This document shows positions 11,883 through 24,766 of a stretch of 64,000 bases of DNA, one piece after another. The translations under genes and the position numbers were made by a program. The notes under the pieces are model-generated. The model had not been told where the DNA came from. It did no database searches and saw nothing but the letters and a program-made list of their open reading frames with translations. The DNA is from Podospora pseudoanserina (lineage: Eukaryota; Ascomycota; Sordariomycetes; Sordariales; Podosporaceae): contig NC_085925.1 in assembly GCF_035222485.1 (NCBI RefSeq), positions 124,001 to 188,000 of the forward strand, in the 5' to 3' direction. The first letter of the stretch is position 1; the number at the start of each line of letters is the position of its first letter.

Positions 11883-14800
11883 ATGGATTCTAGCCCACAG
11901 AAAGATGACGCCTCGGCGACCGACCAATCCCCAACAGACACCCGCCGCCCATCACGGTACGAGTCCATCACTGGTCAAGACGATCGCATGGATGAGAGCT
12001 TCCAGTCGACGGATACTGTGCGGAGAAAGCCAGAAGGTGGGTAGAATCAGATGTCAAGAAACCCTTGAGAACTCCACCAGCCTGGCCACGTTCTTGGCAT
12101 TCCCGGGTGACCGACCACCTTTGTTGACGTCTTGGGATCCCCTCACGCCATTGCTGGCTTTGGGGATTTGAACATGTTGCTGACTCTTTTTGTATTTTCT
12201 TCTCTCGATACACAGACTCAACCATGCAAAGCCCGAACCTGGCCAGCGGCGCATTTACAGACCCGGGCCAGTCCAGTCGAACCACATCAGTCACCGTACG
12301 CTCGCCATTGCTAGGCCCGCGAACACGCCCACGAAAACCCGCCATGCCGCGTCGTACATCGACGACAGCCCAGGCACCGCACCGAGGAGGTGTGTACTCG
12401 GTTGACGACGGTATCGCCGAGGTCGAGGCGGATGCTGTCGAGCGCCAGCACAGCTATGCCGCCTCTGTTCGGAGACGCACCCATGCTCCACCGTCGCTCT
12501 CGCGAGTCCATTCCAGGGACGAGGATGGCCCCAGCGACTGGCCCGAAGAACAGCACGAACAAGGCAGCACGGTGCCGGGGGTCGACAACGGTGAGCAGCG
12601 TTTGGACGAGCAGGTTTCGGACGAGACTCCGGCCGAGGATGACGGCGAAATCAGCGACGCCGAAAGCTTCACCCTCAAGGACCGCCAACAAGCGATTAAC
12701 CAAACCCATCCGTTTGGCATCAGGCTATGGAAACCAGCTCTGTACAAGAAGGATCGTTCGGTGCAAAAGAACGCCGAGGCAGACGTGCATTCGTCGCCGG
12801 GTGGGCACGTTAGCAGCTGGCTACTGTTCTTCAACATCATATGGACCCTCGCCTTTGGTTGGTGGATGGCTCTGTTCGCCTTTGTCGGCGCCGTCATCTG
12901 CTTCTGCTTTGCTGCTGCCCCCAGCGGCCGGGAGTACGGCCGTGTCTTGTGGGGTCTGGCAGGGTATTTGTTTTACCCCTTTGGCAAGTTTGTGCGTCTG
13001 GAGCAGCAGGAGGCTTACCTGGAGGAAGACTTGGGCGAAGGCAGGAGCATCAGCGAGTATGAGCAATGGCAAAGCGGCGACCTCGAGTATGGCCGGCTCT
13101 TCTTTGGCCCAGACAGTAACCGCTCCATCATTGGCCGATCCCGCAGGAGTCTTGATTCGGAACCGGACGAGACGGAGAGCCTTTTGTCGAGGGGCCGTGG
13201 GCGAGGTTCAGATTCTGATCTGCCACGGATGAAGCGACGCTTGTTTGGCCGTGGTCAGTGGAACATCGGTCGTGTCGTCTTCTTCCTTTTCTTTTACTTC
13301 CTGATCACGCCCTCTCTGTTCATCGTGTCGGCCATCTGCTGGTTTTTGGTGTTTTGGATTCCCATGGGCAAGGTCACAATGCTCTTGTTTTCGCATCTCC
13401 GCCGCCATCCACTAGCACTGTCCTTCGAGTCCGATATGGCCTCTGCCAGAGCACCGGCTGGTCTCCAGTCTTCGATTCTGGTCTGCACCTATCGAGCTGT
13501 CGGCCTCAAATATTGGAAATACACGATTGACGGAACGAACATCTTTCTGATCAACCTCTTGGCCGTGGTCGGTTTTGTCGTTGTGGACTGGCTTGTGTTG
13601 CATCAGGCCCTGGGCGTCCACAACTTCTTCACCTCGTCGGCCTTCTTGTTCATTGCCGGCCTGCTGTCCATCATTCCCCTTGCCTACTTTATTGGCCAGG
13701 CTGTCGCATCCATCTCGGCCCAGTCCTCCATGGGTCTTGGTGCTGCCATCAACGCCTTCTTCTCCACCATTGTCGAGGTCTTTCTCTACTGCGTGGCTCT
13801 GCGCCAGGGCAAGGCTCAGCTCGTAGAAGGCAGCATTGTTGGCAGCATCTTTGCCGGCATCCTATTCCTCCCCGGTCTTTCCATGTGTTGCGGAGCCATC
13901 AAGCGCAAAACCCAGCGCTTCAACTCGAGATCGGCCGGCGTGACATCGACCATGCTCCTCTTTGCCGTCATCGCCGCGTTTGGCCCGACTCTGTTTTACC
14001 AAATCTACGGAACCCACGAACTGACCTGCCAGGACTGCACCAACTTTGACCACCCTAACCGGGGCGGCGGTGCTCTTCGGGACTGCCGCCGTTGTTACTT
14101 TTCGCAGACGCCTGCTATTAATGATCGTTTCTATCTCCAGGCGGTGCGTCCCTACTGCTACCTTGCCGCGGGCATGTTATTCTTGTCATACGCTATTGGC
14201 CTATGGTTTACGCTCCGCACGCACGCCGCCGTCATCTGGAACACTGACGTGGACGAGAAGAAGCACGAGGATCAGCCCACTGCCCATAGCACAACCCGGC
14301 CATCACACACCATGTCTGTCGGCGACGCCAGCGGTGCCGACATTCGCGACTCCCATTTGTACAAGCGCATTCTCGGTCAATCCCTGCGTCAGGTCGGGCA
14401 TATCCCCAAGCTGGATGAGCAGTCTCGCAACAGCTCAACCTTGTCGGCAGGTAAGGCCAATGGAACTCCGCATGTCGTCCCTCCCAAATCCACCAGCTAC
14501 GGAACGGAAACGCTGGGTACCAACATGAATATCCCGGGATTCAGTGATGCCGAGAATAACAACCTCGTCCATCAGGTGGCAGAGATTGCCGCCACCGCGG
14601 CAACAGTGGCGGCAAGAAATGTGCAGAGGCCCCGACAGATGTCTCATCATGCCTCTACCGTTTCGGCCGCTGGTCATGGATCTGCTTCTGGAAGCCGTTC
14701 GGGCGCCTCTCGTCCCACTACAGTCTCGATCGGCGAGGATCTCGGGGAGTCTGGCGCGGGATCGGGTGGCCACGGCGGTCATGACGCGCCCAACTGGAGC

Positions 14801-15409
14801 CGTCTGAAGAGTTCCGTCATTTTGATGGTTGCCACGGTTCTCTACGCCATTGTTGCCGAGATCTTGGTCGACACAGTGGATGTTGTTCTGGAAAATTTTG
14901 AGATTGACGAAAAGTTCCTCGGGATCACGCTCTTTGCGCTTGTGCCCAACACCACTGAGTTCCTGAACGCCATTTCGTTTGCCATGAACGGCAACATTGC
15001 CCTGTCCATGGAGATTGGTTCCGCCTACGCCCTCCAGGTCTGCCTCCTGCAGATTCCGGCACTCGTCTTGTTTTCAGCCCTCTATCCTCCCGTCGGCGTT
15101 CCCATGGAGGATGTCGCCAAGTTCACCTTCAGTCTGCTTTTCCCGCAGTGGGACATGGTGACGGTGATCCTGTGCGTCTTCTTGCTCAGTTACATGTACG
15201 GCGAAGGAAAGAGCAATTACTTCAAGGGCAGCATCCTGTTGCTCAGCTATCTGGTGGTGATCATCGGCTTCTACTTTAGCGGCTACGGAACTAGTTTTGA
15301 GAGCCCGCAGAGCACTGTCAGCCGGTTCGACACAATGGGTAGTGACGGTCAGTGGATGAGCTACAAGTACAAGACGGTCGGAAGGAGTACGTCTGGTGTG
15401 GCTTTTTGA
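11883..15409 (+). CDS. Vnx1-like vacuolar monovalent cation/H+ antiporter (CaCA superfamily)
   Basis: Exons 11883-12036 and 12216-15409 (intron 179 nt) give 1115 residues. The first ATG is joined in frame to the long exon, which has its own ATG at 12224. Residues 1-170 are acidic and disordered. Two hydrophobic blocks follow, with about a dozen membrane helices in all. The first exchanger repeat is at about 555-590 (GLGAAINAFFSTIVEVFLYC) and the second at about 955-1000 (VPNTTEFLNAIS then SMEIGSAYALQV). A long hydrophilic loop rich in Ser and Gly (about 700-870) lies between them, as in yeast Vnx1. Vnx1 exchanges Na+ or K+ for protons at the vacuolar membrane; the repeats lack the GNATEL-type motif of Ca2+-selective Vcx1/CAX proteins, supporting the monovalent-type call. 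Substrate is inferred from the family. Confidence 0.88.
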
Positions 15410-17145
15410 TGTTCTGTATCCCTCCGCTCTCGACGCGCAGCATCGGATTTCATCTTTGACACTGCATATGCTAGCATGGCCTCACAACAGAGGGCATCAC
15501 AGCACAACAGCCTTGATTATTCACAATACCCTCCCTCTGAAATACAGTTCCGCGTCTACCTTTTGTTTCTTTTTTATTTCCTTTTTCTTGATGCTCATTA
15601 TCACTGGTATGAGGACGTCCGGGCGGGGAGTTGGGGCGTTGTGTATTGTTCGGCAAGATTGTACTTAGAATGACGGGCGGGCATGAGAATTACAAGACAT
15701 GTCCAACAACAAAATGGTGTATGCAGGAAGGGGAGGAGGCAGGCTGGTTTATCAGTGAGGAGGTACGGCAGTTAACCTAGTGAGGAGAGAATAATGTGAC
15801 TACCTACGAATATAACATTCACGAGAGACTCGTGTCCGGTGCATGATAACCATCGCGGAGATGGATGGCTTTTCATTGGTGGGAACGTTGCGATGCAGTG
15901 TTCTCCTAGTCATTGCCGTCGGCCGGCAGTTGGGGACTGGGAAGCTCAGCCACATCCGTTGTAGCATTCGATCGTTTTTGCCAAGCTACGGCTTTTGATC
16001 AAGTGCCATGGTTTCATTCAATCTGGGGTCAAAATCGAGAGCTACGATTGGCTGCAATGCTGCTTGGTATAGGTATCACATTAATGGCCATATCACTCCG
16101 CATACCGTTTGGCTATGCCCTCATAATTGATGGGGAGGGTGAGTGTCCAGTCGAAGCGAAATGGCAACTTTGACAACCAAGTGCCACAGGGGCGCTCAAT
16201 CAGAGGCACAAAAATGTTAACGACAGGGTGAGATATAATTTAATCGATTTTATTCTTGGTTTTCCTTTATAGCTGCTCTATCACCGCTTCTCAACACTAG
16301 AACTATCATCTGGTCCCGTCAGTCACTCCGCGGGCCATTAGCGGACAAATCTATGGCTTCCTCCCGTTCAATACCTTGTAGGTAAATGAAGGGCTCAGGG
16401 CACACTCTATCAGTGGTGGCCGTCGATAGCAAGGACGAGATCTGCAATTCCTTGCAAAAGCCGGCGATATGACTGCAAGGCCAGTGCTGCATTCCGATAG
16501 GCTGAGGAAAGAACGGATCAAAATTTGGCTAAACCACAAATGCCGATGATCTATTGCGGGACTTGATATCCTGGAGATATCACCTCTGGTGACGTCTTAT
16601 TCGTCGAGGTGTTATCATATGAGGGTATTCGGTACTTAGATTCCCATCCCAAAGGCAGCGAAGTTGATGCGGAAGTTGGTCCTCAATGCCAGTCGACCAA
16701 AAGAGAAGGACATAGACCAAGATCGGCACAAACCTCGTCGCAGGTAAACTGTTTTGCCTCTCAAACCGCTGGCACTTGGTGGAGAGTTTGTTGATCATTG
16801 GGAAACCGTCAGACAATCATCACGGTGGTCCTTTCCAGGCAGGCCTTGGTAGGTACATAGAACAAGATAATACAGATGAAGCCAGTAGCCAACTCCGATC
16901 ATGTCTTCCTTGGTGATACAGCTTGGTAGAGAATAATCCCGGCTACCCGTACACAGAAGCTGCAACTGCATACTCCATACTCCCATAAATGCAACTTCCG
17001 TGCTACCTACAGGAGAGGGGTGTTGGTATTCATCAGACCAAGAGCGGGGAAGAGTTGAGCTGAGGGATAAGAACAGCCCTCTGTCCCTCCCCCGAAACCA
17101 ACCTTCCTGTTGTTCATCAACTGTTTTCCTCAGCTCGCCTTCAAA
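15410..17145. other. Intergenic, no gene seen
   Basis: About 1.7 kb between the antiporter stop and the aspartic protease start. T-rich sequence near 15560-15600 fits a 3' untranslated region. Sequence from about 16200 to 16600 is mildly AT-rich. A long minus frame (16795-17910) is mostly antisense to the protease gene and is not called. No repeat or RNA gene was recognised. Confidence 0.4.
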
Positions 17146-18494
17146 ATGGTGTCTCTTACTGATCTCTTTCTCGCTTCCCTTTTGGTGCCAACCAGCCTTG
17201 GCTCTGCCCTGCCACCTCGGATCGATACGATTGACCAAAGGGGTGGACGGGTCACCTTGAAGCAAGTGCGCAATCCGCGTGGCCACAAAGCTTTCAACCC
17301 GGCCAGGGCAACATACAGAACCTTTCTCAAATACGGTGTCCCAGCTCCTGATTACATCAAGAAGGCAGTCGCCCATATCGACGAGGAACAAGAGGAGGCT
17401 TTTGCAAGGATAAAACGCGACACGGGCTCGGCGGCTGCCATACCCATCAACGAGGTAGACATTGCGTATGTCACTCCCGTCACCATCGGAACGCCCCCAC
17501 AGACGCTCATGCTCGACTTGGACACTGGATCCTCGGATCTGTGGGTTTTCAGTAGCTTGACACCAAGCAACCAGGTCAGGGGCCAAGAGATTTACAGTCC
17601 CACCAAGTCGAGCACATCCAAGCTCCTCAGCGGCCACACATGGAGTATTAGATATGGAGATGGGTCCGGTTCTCGTGGCACTGTATACACGGACAACTTC
17701 ACCATTGGCGGGCTTGAAGTGAAGAGCCAAGCTGTCCAAGCAGCCCTGGAGGTCTCCTCCAGTTTCACCCAGGAGCAAAGTCTCGACGGGCTTGTCGGTC
17801 TGGGCTTTTCGGCCCTCAACACTGTACGGCCAAGTAGCCAGTTGACCTTTTTCGACAACGCGCGACCAAATCTTGATGAGGAGGTTTTCACAGCCGATCT
17901 CAAGTATCACGCCAGTAAGGTTTTTCTTCTTCCACTCTTCTTGCCAATATCTCCAGAGCCCCTGGTAACAAATGACGTGTCACAGCCGGCAGTTACGACT
18001 TTGGTTTCATTGACAGCAAGAAATACGCCGGAAACATCACCTACACGGCTGTTCAACAGTCGCCCGGGTACTGGACTCACTCGCTGTCTGGGTATTCTGT
18101 TGGATCCGGGGCGTTTCAGGCATCGCAAATCAGCGGAATCAGTGACACCGGTACTACATTGCTGTACCTCCCTACAGCTATCGTTACGGCATACTACCGC
18201 CAAGTCCAAGGAGCACAAAACTCCCAATACTACGGCGGCTACGTCTTCCCTTGTTCCAGCACGCTCCCCACATTCACTTTTGGCATTGAAGGTGCCAGGT
18301 TCACCATTCCTGCTTCATACATCAACTACACACGCATTTCCCCGACTTCCACGACGTGCTATGGCGGCTTACAGAGCAGCTCGGGTTTGGGGATCAATAT
18401 CTTTGGCGATGTCGCGCTGAAAGCTGCGTTTGTGGTGTTCAGTGGGACGAACCCGCCCCGAATTGGATTTGCTATCAAGCCATTGGCATCTTGA
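17146..18494 (+). CDS. Secreted pepsin-type aspartic endopeptidase (A1 family, penicillopepsin-like)
   Basis: Exons 17146-17914 and 17986-18494 (intron 71 nt) give 425 residues. ATG 17146 begins a signal peptide (MVSLTDLFLASLLVPTSLGS). A propeptide follows and probably ends at the Lys-Arg site near residue 106 (IKRDTG). The two catalytic aspartates lie in DTGSSDLWV (about 126) and DTGTTLLYL (about 310). The flap motif IRYGDGSGSRGTVY and GSYDFGFID, where the splice falls, are typical of fungal aspergillopepsin/penicillopepsin enzymes. A C-terminal disulfide pair (PCSST and TTCYGG) is present. There is no GPI tail, so the enzyme is probably released to digest external protein at acid pH. All catalytic elements are intact. 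Confidence 0.93.
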
Positions 18495-19025
18495 CCGCCG
18501 TATTATGGAAACCTGATAAGAATGAGATCAGAATGGACAGGGGGGGTAAGTCTGTAATGAGCTAGAGATATTTTTTTACGTGGGTGTTTCAGCGCTGGAC
18601 AGCTCGGTCTCTTCTGTTGACATTTCTCATCGAACTACTCATAGCTTCACAACTCTGAATTTTAATCTCGATATAACGGGTGGTTACTAAAGCATCACCT
18701 TTGTCGATTTTCATGGCCCATTACTTGTGTATCTTGATCTGTATGGGGAAGCATACAGTTACGTCCACATATGCTAAGGGAAAGGCTGCGGTTTTCTGGC
18801 CAAGGTATTTTCAAAGTGAGGTCTTTTGGTTTCAGTACCCAGAGGCGCCCCAGGATAAGACCACAACCGCGTACACTCAAGTCACGAACTAAAGTCTACA
18901 GTTTTCATGTTGTCACTGAAAAGGGACAGGTAAACTTTCCATTTGTCATGTTTAGCATAGATATAAACTTGACCCGTGAATGTTCTATCTGAATGAAAAG
19001 GCTCGCCCGCCATGCTAGTCCCTGC
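18495..19025. other. Convergent 3' intergenic region
   Basis: AT-rich 3' sequence between the protease (plus) and the small secreted protein (minus). Only short frames are present. Nothing recognisable. Confidence 0.4.
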
Positions 19026-19762
19026 TCAATCCTCGTTTAACCCTACGACCTGGTAAGGCCACAGTGATGCATCTACAGGCTCGCAGTTGACTTCGGTGTT
19101 GGTGAAGTCCTCATTCTCGCTGACAGCCTCCGAGCAGGAGAGGGTTACTTGAGTCGTTCCCCGGGTGATAAACGTCCCACTAGGCATCATCAGTTCACAT
19201 GTGGCTAAAATTACCGGGGGGGGTGGAATACGTACGAAATATCTCCTTCGCTGCAAGGGATAACCTCCTGGATCGCCAGCGAACCGGCTTCTTTATTGAA
19301 CCTGAAGGCAACTTGAGATCCTTCTGGGGCGCCTTCACCCACAGAACACAGATACTCTTGCTCGCCGTCAAAGAAACCGATATCAGAATTAGTATTGCTG
19401 GCCGCGGTGCAGTCGGCGGTGTATGTGGTGGCGGTGTTGCTCAAGGTGAAGGAGAGATAAGCCCATGCATCGGGTTCTTTGCCGGAAACTGTGACGACAG
19501 ACGATTCGTATTCAAGCTGCGAGATGGACCATTCAAGGTCAAGGATGGAATTCCAACACACTCCATCTCTAGAGAGAATCGGCTTTGGGGTGGGAGTTGG
19601 AGCTGGTTCTGCGGTGCTGTCCTCCACCGCAGGGTCCTCCTCTCCAGCAAGTACTTCACGGGCCGAGATGATCTCGAGGGCACGGCGATGAACAACATGG
19701 GCCGGTCCAGCAGCAGCCGTGGCTGCCAAGATAAGGGCAGGAAGCAGAGCTTTGGTCAACAT
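19026..19762 (-). CDS. Small secreted six-cysteine protein, unknown
   Basis: Exons 19762-19236 and 19179-19026 (intron 56 nt, donor GTACGT, acceptor CCTAG) give 226 residues. A clear signal peptide (MLTKALLPALILAATAAAGP) is followed by a Pro/Thr/Glu-rich spacer to about residue 63, then a compact domain with six cysteines (GVCWN, ADCTA, YLCSV, IPCSE, LSCSE, VNCEP), which could make three disulfides. The C-terminus ends VVGLNED. No family was recognised; size, secretion and cysteine content match the loose class of small secreted proteins and candidate effectors in fungi. The splice was chosen because a nearer acceptor would leave an intron of only 31 nt, too short for this class of fungus, and because the reading frame then continues cleanly to the stop. 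Confidence 0.72.
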
Positions 19763-21776
19763 CTTGTCGTATACGTAGATGCTGGGAAGATGCCGAGGAT
19801 GTCGAGTTACACGGTCAAAGAAGGTGAGCAGGTGTAAGCAAGAACATCGGAAAGAGGGCGCAAGTCTGGCAATAAATAAACATTTTGGCTAACACCTGAA
19901 ATGTTCAGGTTTTGGGAGCCGATGTTTGTTTGGCTCTGGCTATTTTCGGCATCATGTCTCCCGCGTCTTGCTCGGCCTCATTCACCCACGGGCCCTGTCA
20001 CTTGCTGCCGCCATACAGACAAACTAAACCCCGTTTGAAGTGAAGAGGTCTCCCCAGCCATCGTCCAAAACATGGTTCCCAGTGGTTCTTAAGTGTAAGG
20101 AGAGGAGGCGGCAGAGCCGATCACCGTTGCGATATTGTCACTGTTGTGCACTGGTCTGGCCAAGAGGCTGCGCAGATACAACTGCTGGGCAAGGGCACAC
20201 TGGTACCGAGGACCAGGGACCGCACCATCAACAGAATTGTCCGATTCAGTGTTAATAGGCTCGTCTGTGCTGGGGTGTTACCGTGGCGGCATCATGCTTC
20301 CGGAGCACCTTGTTCCGGTTGCTGCAACCTTGGATGCAGGACCTAACACTCGCAACCAGGTAAGAAGAGCTTTATTCATCAGTGAAGGAAACATCATGGC
20401 CACAAATAGCAAAGGGTCCCCGCATTCAGGTGAGAATATATTAAAACTAAGCCTCCACCCGACATATTGTGACCATTGAGGGCTTAGTCTCTCGTTATAA
20501 CCATGGACTGGATAAATTGAATCCAGGTCCACGTGCATGATAAAAAAAGTATTTCTTGCACTTATCTCTTGATGGATGTGGATACCTGGTGTAGTCCACA
20601 CCTCACTGAGAACATGGAAAGTTCAAGTTAAAAGGAGTGAGCACCTGCGATAGGCAACCCTTGAAAGAGGGCAGCTTCGAGGGCGGGATGGCTAGTGCAC
20701 AGCCCTCAGTTGAAACCATATCTGTAGTATGTATCCATTGATCTTTCCAAATACCCTCCCTCATATATTGTTGCACAGCTTGCCAGATAGCTTTCCATCC
20801 ATGGTTAACATCTTGCTGAGTAAGGTAGCATCCCAGTGTGTGTGTGAACCGGGCATGAGATCGTGGTGAGCCCAGGTGCACCTAACTAATAGTTGGAGAA
20901 ATACAAATATCACTTCTGAGACAACCTGAAGCCCATAGATATCAGGGATGTTCTGGTTCCTAGATCTCAGGGTAAGGTAAGGAGGGTGCGAGGAGGCATC
21001 AGCCACTCATATGTGCCCAGTACTGTTCAGTAAATAGTCTATTGGCTCCCATGATTACGTATTGAAAGCGATGCGCTTAGATGGAAATTCAGAGTTGGAG
21101 TTTCCCCACCCTGTTGGTATGGACTCGTTATCATCCTGGGGCAATATAAGCAGGCTACCCGCCAGATGTAAACTACCTTCTACGACTTACAGAAGAAGGC
21201 TTTGTTTAGTATGAAGTATAATTTAGTGTCAAGTATAAATCATCATGTACCATTATGAAACATAATGACTAGTACAACCTTCCTGTGCTATTGGAAGCGA
21301 CCTATCTTATTAGCCAGAGGTGGCAGTACAAGGAATCACTGCTCCTCGTCTTTATGCGCTGTATTCCTCTAGAGTTCACATTCCTGTCGTCAGTCATCGT
21401 TATCCCGTAGAGCAGTGTCAAGCGTCAGTCTCCTTGAATGATCGAATAGTTAGGTCAATACATATACAAGGAAAGGTGGTTCAGTCTATTTTTATAGAGC
21501 GAAAAAGCAGCACCAAGCGAACCAACTCAACCGTTCGGATAAAGAGTACAAGCTTTCACCTACGTGATTTTTGGTTGCGGCGGGTGCCCTCTCATCGAAA
21601 ATAGCAGCGCGAGTGACAAACCTGCAGCTTCAAAGTTGTGTTATGCCAGGGTGAACGGATTACACGACACCTGAAACAGACGAATGGAATGCCGAACTCC
21701 AAAGCCGGATGTAATATATTCGTGGTCTTTCTCAATTTATACAACTACCGGGTTCACCTACAACCCAGTTAAATCT
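19763..21776. other. Intergenic, moderately AT-rich, no gene seen
   Basis: About 2 kb without a supported gene. Sequence from about 20400 to 21700 is moderately AT-rich with only short frames. It does not show the strong TA excess of the decayed transposon block further right, and I could not match it to any element. The last part is promoter of the AA9 gene. Confidence 0.4.
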
Positions 21777-21783
21777 GGCTAAA
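21777..21783 (+). promoter_or_regulatory. GGCTAAA box upstream of the AA9 gene (XlnR/XYR1-type site)
   Basis: GGCTAAA matches the XlnR (Xyr1) consensus GGCTAR and lies about 220 bases before the AA9 start. XlnR-type activators switch on cellulase and hemicellulase genes in filamentous ascomycetes. A single short match can arise by chance, so the assignment rests mainly on location. Confidence 0.35.
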
Positions 21784-22001
21784 CCTGGCCAACTTGGAAG
21801 CCCAAGAAGCTTGGTGATCCGTAACAGGCAGTTCCACGGAGGTAAGCTGCCGATTTGTGGATTTCTAGCACACATGACAGAGAATGAGACATTCAGGTAT
21901 TTATCACCCGTGATTCCCAGTAAACTGGCAAGATTTCCATTTTTTCAAAGAAGACCACCTTCATCAATCTGGAATTATTCTACTCTCTTACGGAAGGCAA
22001 C

Positions 22002-22892
22002 ATGAAGATTCTCAGCGTATTCTTACTCGCAATTGTCGCTGTTGAGGGTCATTGTACGTTTGTGTTCACTGATATACAGCCTACTAGCCTGCAAGACTGA
22101 CACAGCTCCCTACAAAGACACATTTCCTAGACTCGTCGTCAACGGCAAGACCGTGGAAGACAGAGACTGGCTCTTTACCCGTCAAACTAAGAACGCGCAG
22201 TCCAAGTCAGGCATTGAAAATCCCACCAGCGGAGATATCAGGTGTTACTCTTCCACAACAGCCCCCCAAATCGCCACAGTCCCCGCAGGCGCTTCGGTGA
22301 ACTACATTTCTACTCAACAAATCAACCACCCGGGCCCCACCCAATACTATCTCGCTCGCGTCCCTGCAGGCTCATCAGCAAAGACCTGGGACGGTTCCGG
22401 AAGCGTTTGGTGGAAGTTTGCATCAACCATGCCCTACTATGACGCCAACAAACAGCTTGTCTGGCCTGCTCAGAGTACATACCTATGTCGCTATCCTGCC
22501 ATATTTTGGACTTGAGTTGACAGCAACCAGACACCTATGCTACTCACCCCGCGGCCATTCCGGCCAACACCCCGAGCGGCGAATATCTCCTACGAGTAGA
22601 GCAGATTGCCTTGCACATGGCTAGCCAAGCAAACAAGGCACAGTTTTATATCTCCTGCTCACAAATCAACATTACCAACGGAGGAAACGGAACTCCAGGA
22701 CCAACCGTCTCCCTCCCTGGGGCCTATAGGTGGGATACCCACCCTGCATAACTCTAGCTCATGAGCCCATGTACCTAGTGACTAACTTGTAACATTCCAC
22801 CCAGGTCCAACGACCCTGGAATTCAGGTGAATATCTACAACCTCCAGCCAGATGCCTATCGCGCTCCAGGTCCTGCGCCCTGGCAGGGTTAG
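22002..22892 (+). CDS. AA9 lytic polysaccharide monooxygenase (formerly GH61)
   Basis: Four exons (22002-22053, 22106-22474, 22531-22729, 22805-22892; introns 52, 56 and 75 nt) give 235 residues. The signal peptide [16 protein letters not shown] ends directly before His17, which becomes the N-terminal copper ligand. The second copper histidine is His92 in INHPGP; His169 (IALHMAS), Gln178 and Tyr180 (AQFYISC) complete the active site. Cys64 and Cys182 can form the usual disulfide. The enzyme oxidatively cleaves cellulose or hemicellulose chains outside the cell and needs an electron donor or H2O2. There is no cellulose-binding module. The C-terminus ends shortly after the conserved [10 protein letters not shown] strand. 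Substrate and C1/C4 specificity cannot be read from sequence alone. Confidence 0.93.
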
Positions 22893-24423
22893 GTCGAGTC
22901 GACAGCTCTGGGGCACATCTGTGTTGGCGATGGAGGCTATGAATGGGAGGGACAAGTCCACATCCGATACCAAGTCGCTCGCTAGGCTGGTTGGATTTTC
23001 AAGATGAAAGATCATTCCCTTTTACCTGTATCCATTCATGCAGGACATACAGGCATGGGATGAAGTGAAGCTTACCTGGCAGGCTAGACAAGAGATGGGA
23101 CAAGAGACTTGTGGTTGCACTTTCTCAACTTCTTCAAGTGACTCATTTGGCTACCTACCATACGGCTAAGCGTCGGACACTGCTTGTTATGTTGTTGCTG
23201 CTATCGTATGAGCCCATCCATTAGCCTGCCCGTTGAAAACTGCACCTTGGGTATCAATAAAGGCCCAGTAAAGGCCCATGGCAAAACGTGAAAGAACTCA
23301 TGCATCATGCATGCGGTCGAGCGGGGAGAAAACCATTCATTGTTGTCAATCCTCATTCAAAAGGCAGAGAGGTTGTTGTTTATGCTTGCCTGAGTTGATC
23401 TGTTGCTGCTTGAGCTGTTTGACGGCTTGAAAAGTAGAGAGAAAATTACGGAAAAGCGTGAAGGCTATAAGTCAGCAGTACTGCTTTGTATGCCAGGTAG
23501 TAGAAATGGTTTTAAATGAAAGAAGTCAATGCTGAAGTTGAGAAAGTGGACAACATCCATGCACTTTTTCGTGGTTGCCCCTCGTTAAACCATAGATAGG
23601 TAGGAGGACAGGGCCTGTATTTCAGTTTATATTAGGTACCTATCTTATGTAGCTCAGGATGGAAGGAACGAAGGTGGTGATTGAGCGGCTCAAAGCAAAT
23701 CAGCTGAGCTAAACGAACAAAATCATTGCAAATTCAAAGAAAACTTGAAGTGTAGACTGGGAGTTTGACAAAGGCCCCTTGGTAGTGTGAAAGTTCTGGA
23801 GTTGGGGAGCAGTGGACCACTTTCAACGCTGGAGTTTGATATATGGGTTGGAGCAAAGGCGCGATATCCTGATATCCTGATTTCCATCATTGTCAACCGT
23901 GTCAGATGATGTGGACACTCCATCTTTCGAAGGGCCTAGTAATTAAGCAGCCAGTGTGAAAGCCCCAAGGCACTTTCCTATATATTCCACCGCCCTCTTC
24001 TTCAGATGTTGACATGTTGTTGCACGTCCACCGCGGCTTTTTCTGTCAATGAACCTACGCAACTCACCAAAAACTCGTCAACTGCTACAATCCCCTTCAG
24101 GAGCGTCCTTTTGCTAATCCTGGCTCATGGGTCAACAATCGCCGCAGCCATTGCTGTTTCCTCGCCGGAGAACTCAGCATCGGCCTTGTCCGTCCTTCCG
24201 TCAACCGCCACTCGCACTCCCAGCATGGAGACGCAGCCTTGTCTTACGTTGATTCAAGCCGCCAATCAAGACGTTGTAGGTTGGATGACCAGGAAATGGA
24301 CCACATGTGGATCTGGTCCACCACCACCACACCAGCCACACAACCTTGTTGAGATTACCCCTGAATGCTCACACTGGCCACAACAAGACTAATATTGGGT
24401 CAATTTCTATGGGAGTTATACCA
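22893..24423. other. Intergenic, between the AA9 gene and the transposon block
   Basis: About 1.5 kb. A TATA-like run at about 23980 precedes a 128-codon frame at 24006-24392 that starts with ATG, but this has no recognisable domain, a shifting composition and no codon pattern like its neighbours, so it is not called. Nothing else was seen. Confidence 0.35.
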
Positions 24424-24766
24424 AAATGTAGCTTAATCACTGTCAGAGTCAGACATTGCATCTGCTTCTCTCTTGCGCCTGGTTTGAACCCGATGACGTG
24501 CGCTGCGCCGCACAGGCTGGGCTGGCTCTGGCTGCTCCACATCCTCCTTAGCTACCACTTCTTCCTCCACCACCCTCCCTTCAATACGGGCCTCTTCCAG
24601 ATCACAGAGCCTCACAAACTTGGAATTCGAGTCTTCTCTATTCAACTTGCGCCTTTTTCTTGCTTCCTGGGCCTTTTGGGCGTTCTGTTAGTACCTTACC
24701 GCATTAGCTTTATGGATAAATGCTTTAGATCTTGTTAAAATACAGCTTTTGTTTGTGGATTTTACA
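24424..24766 (-). pseudogene. C-terminal remnant of a pogo/Fot1-type transposase (second subfamily)
   Basis: The minus strand encodes a basic, charged tail with QKAQEARKRRKLNRED, then acidic (EEEVVAKEDVEQ) and basic (RRSARHRVQTRRKR) patches, ending MSDSDSD and a stop. This composition, with an Arg/Lys-rich segment and acidic serine end, fits the C-terminal region of fungal Fot1/pogo DDE transposases. It has at least one in-frame stop near 24695 and the upstream part is missing: the sequence switches at about 24767 into an unrelated GC-rich repeat. The catalytic domain is absent. A different element type cannot be excluded. Confidence 0.4.

Noticed and set aside
19205-19235. A 31-nt intron in the small secreted gene
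   Set aside because: It keeps frame but is shorter than known introns of such fungi; a 56-nt intron with the same donor also keeps frame and contains a branch-like CTGAT.
24006-24392. 128-codon ATG frame after a TATA-like run
   Set aside because: Composition changes abruptly, there is no domain or convincing signal peptide, and it ends at the border of the transposon block.
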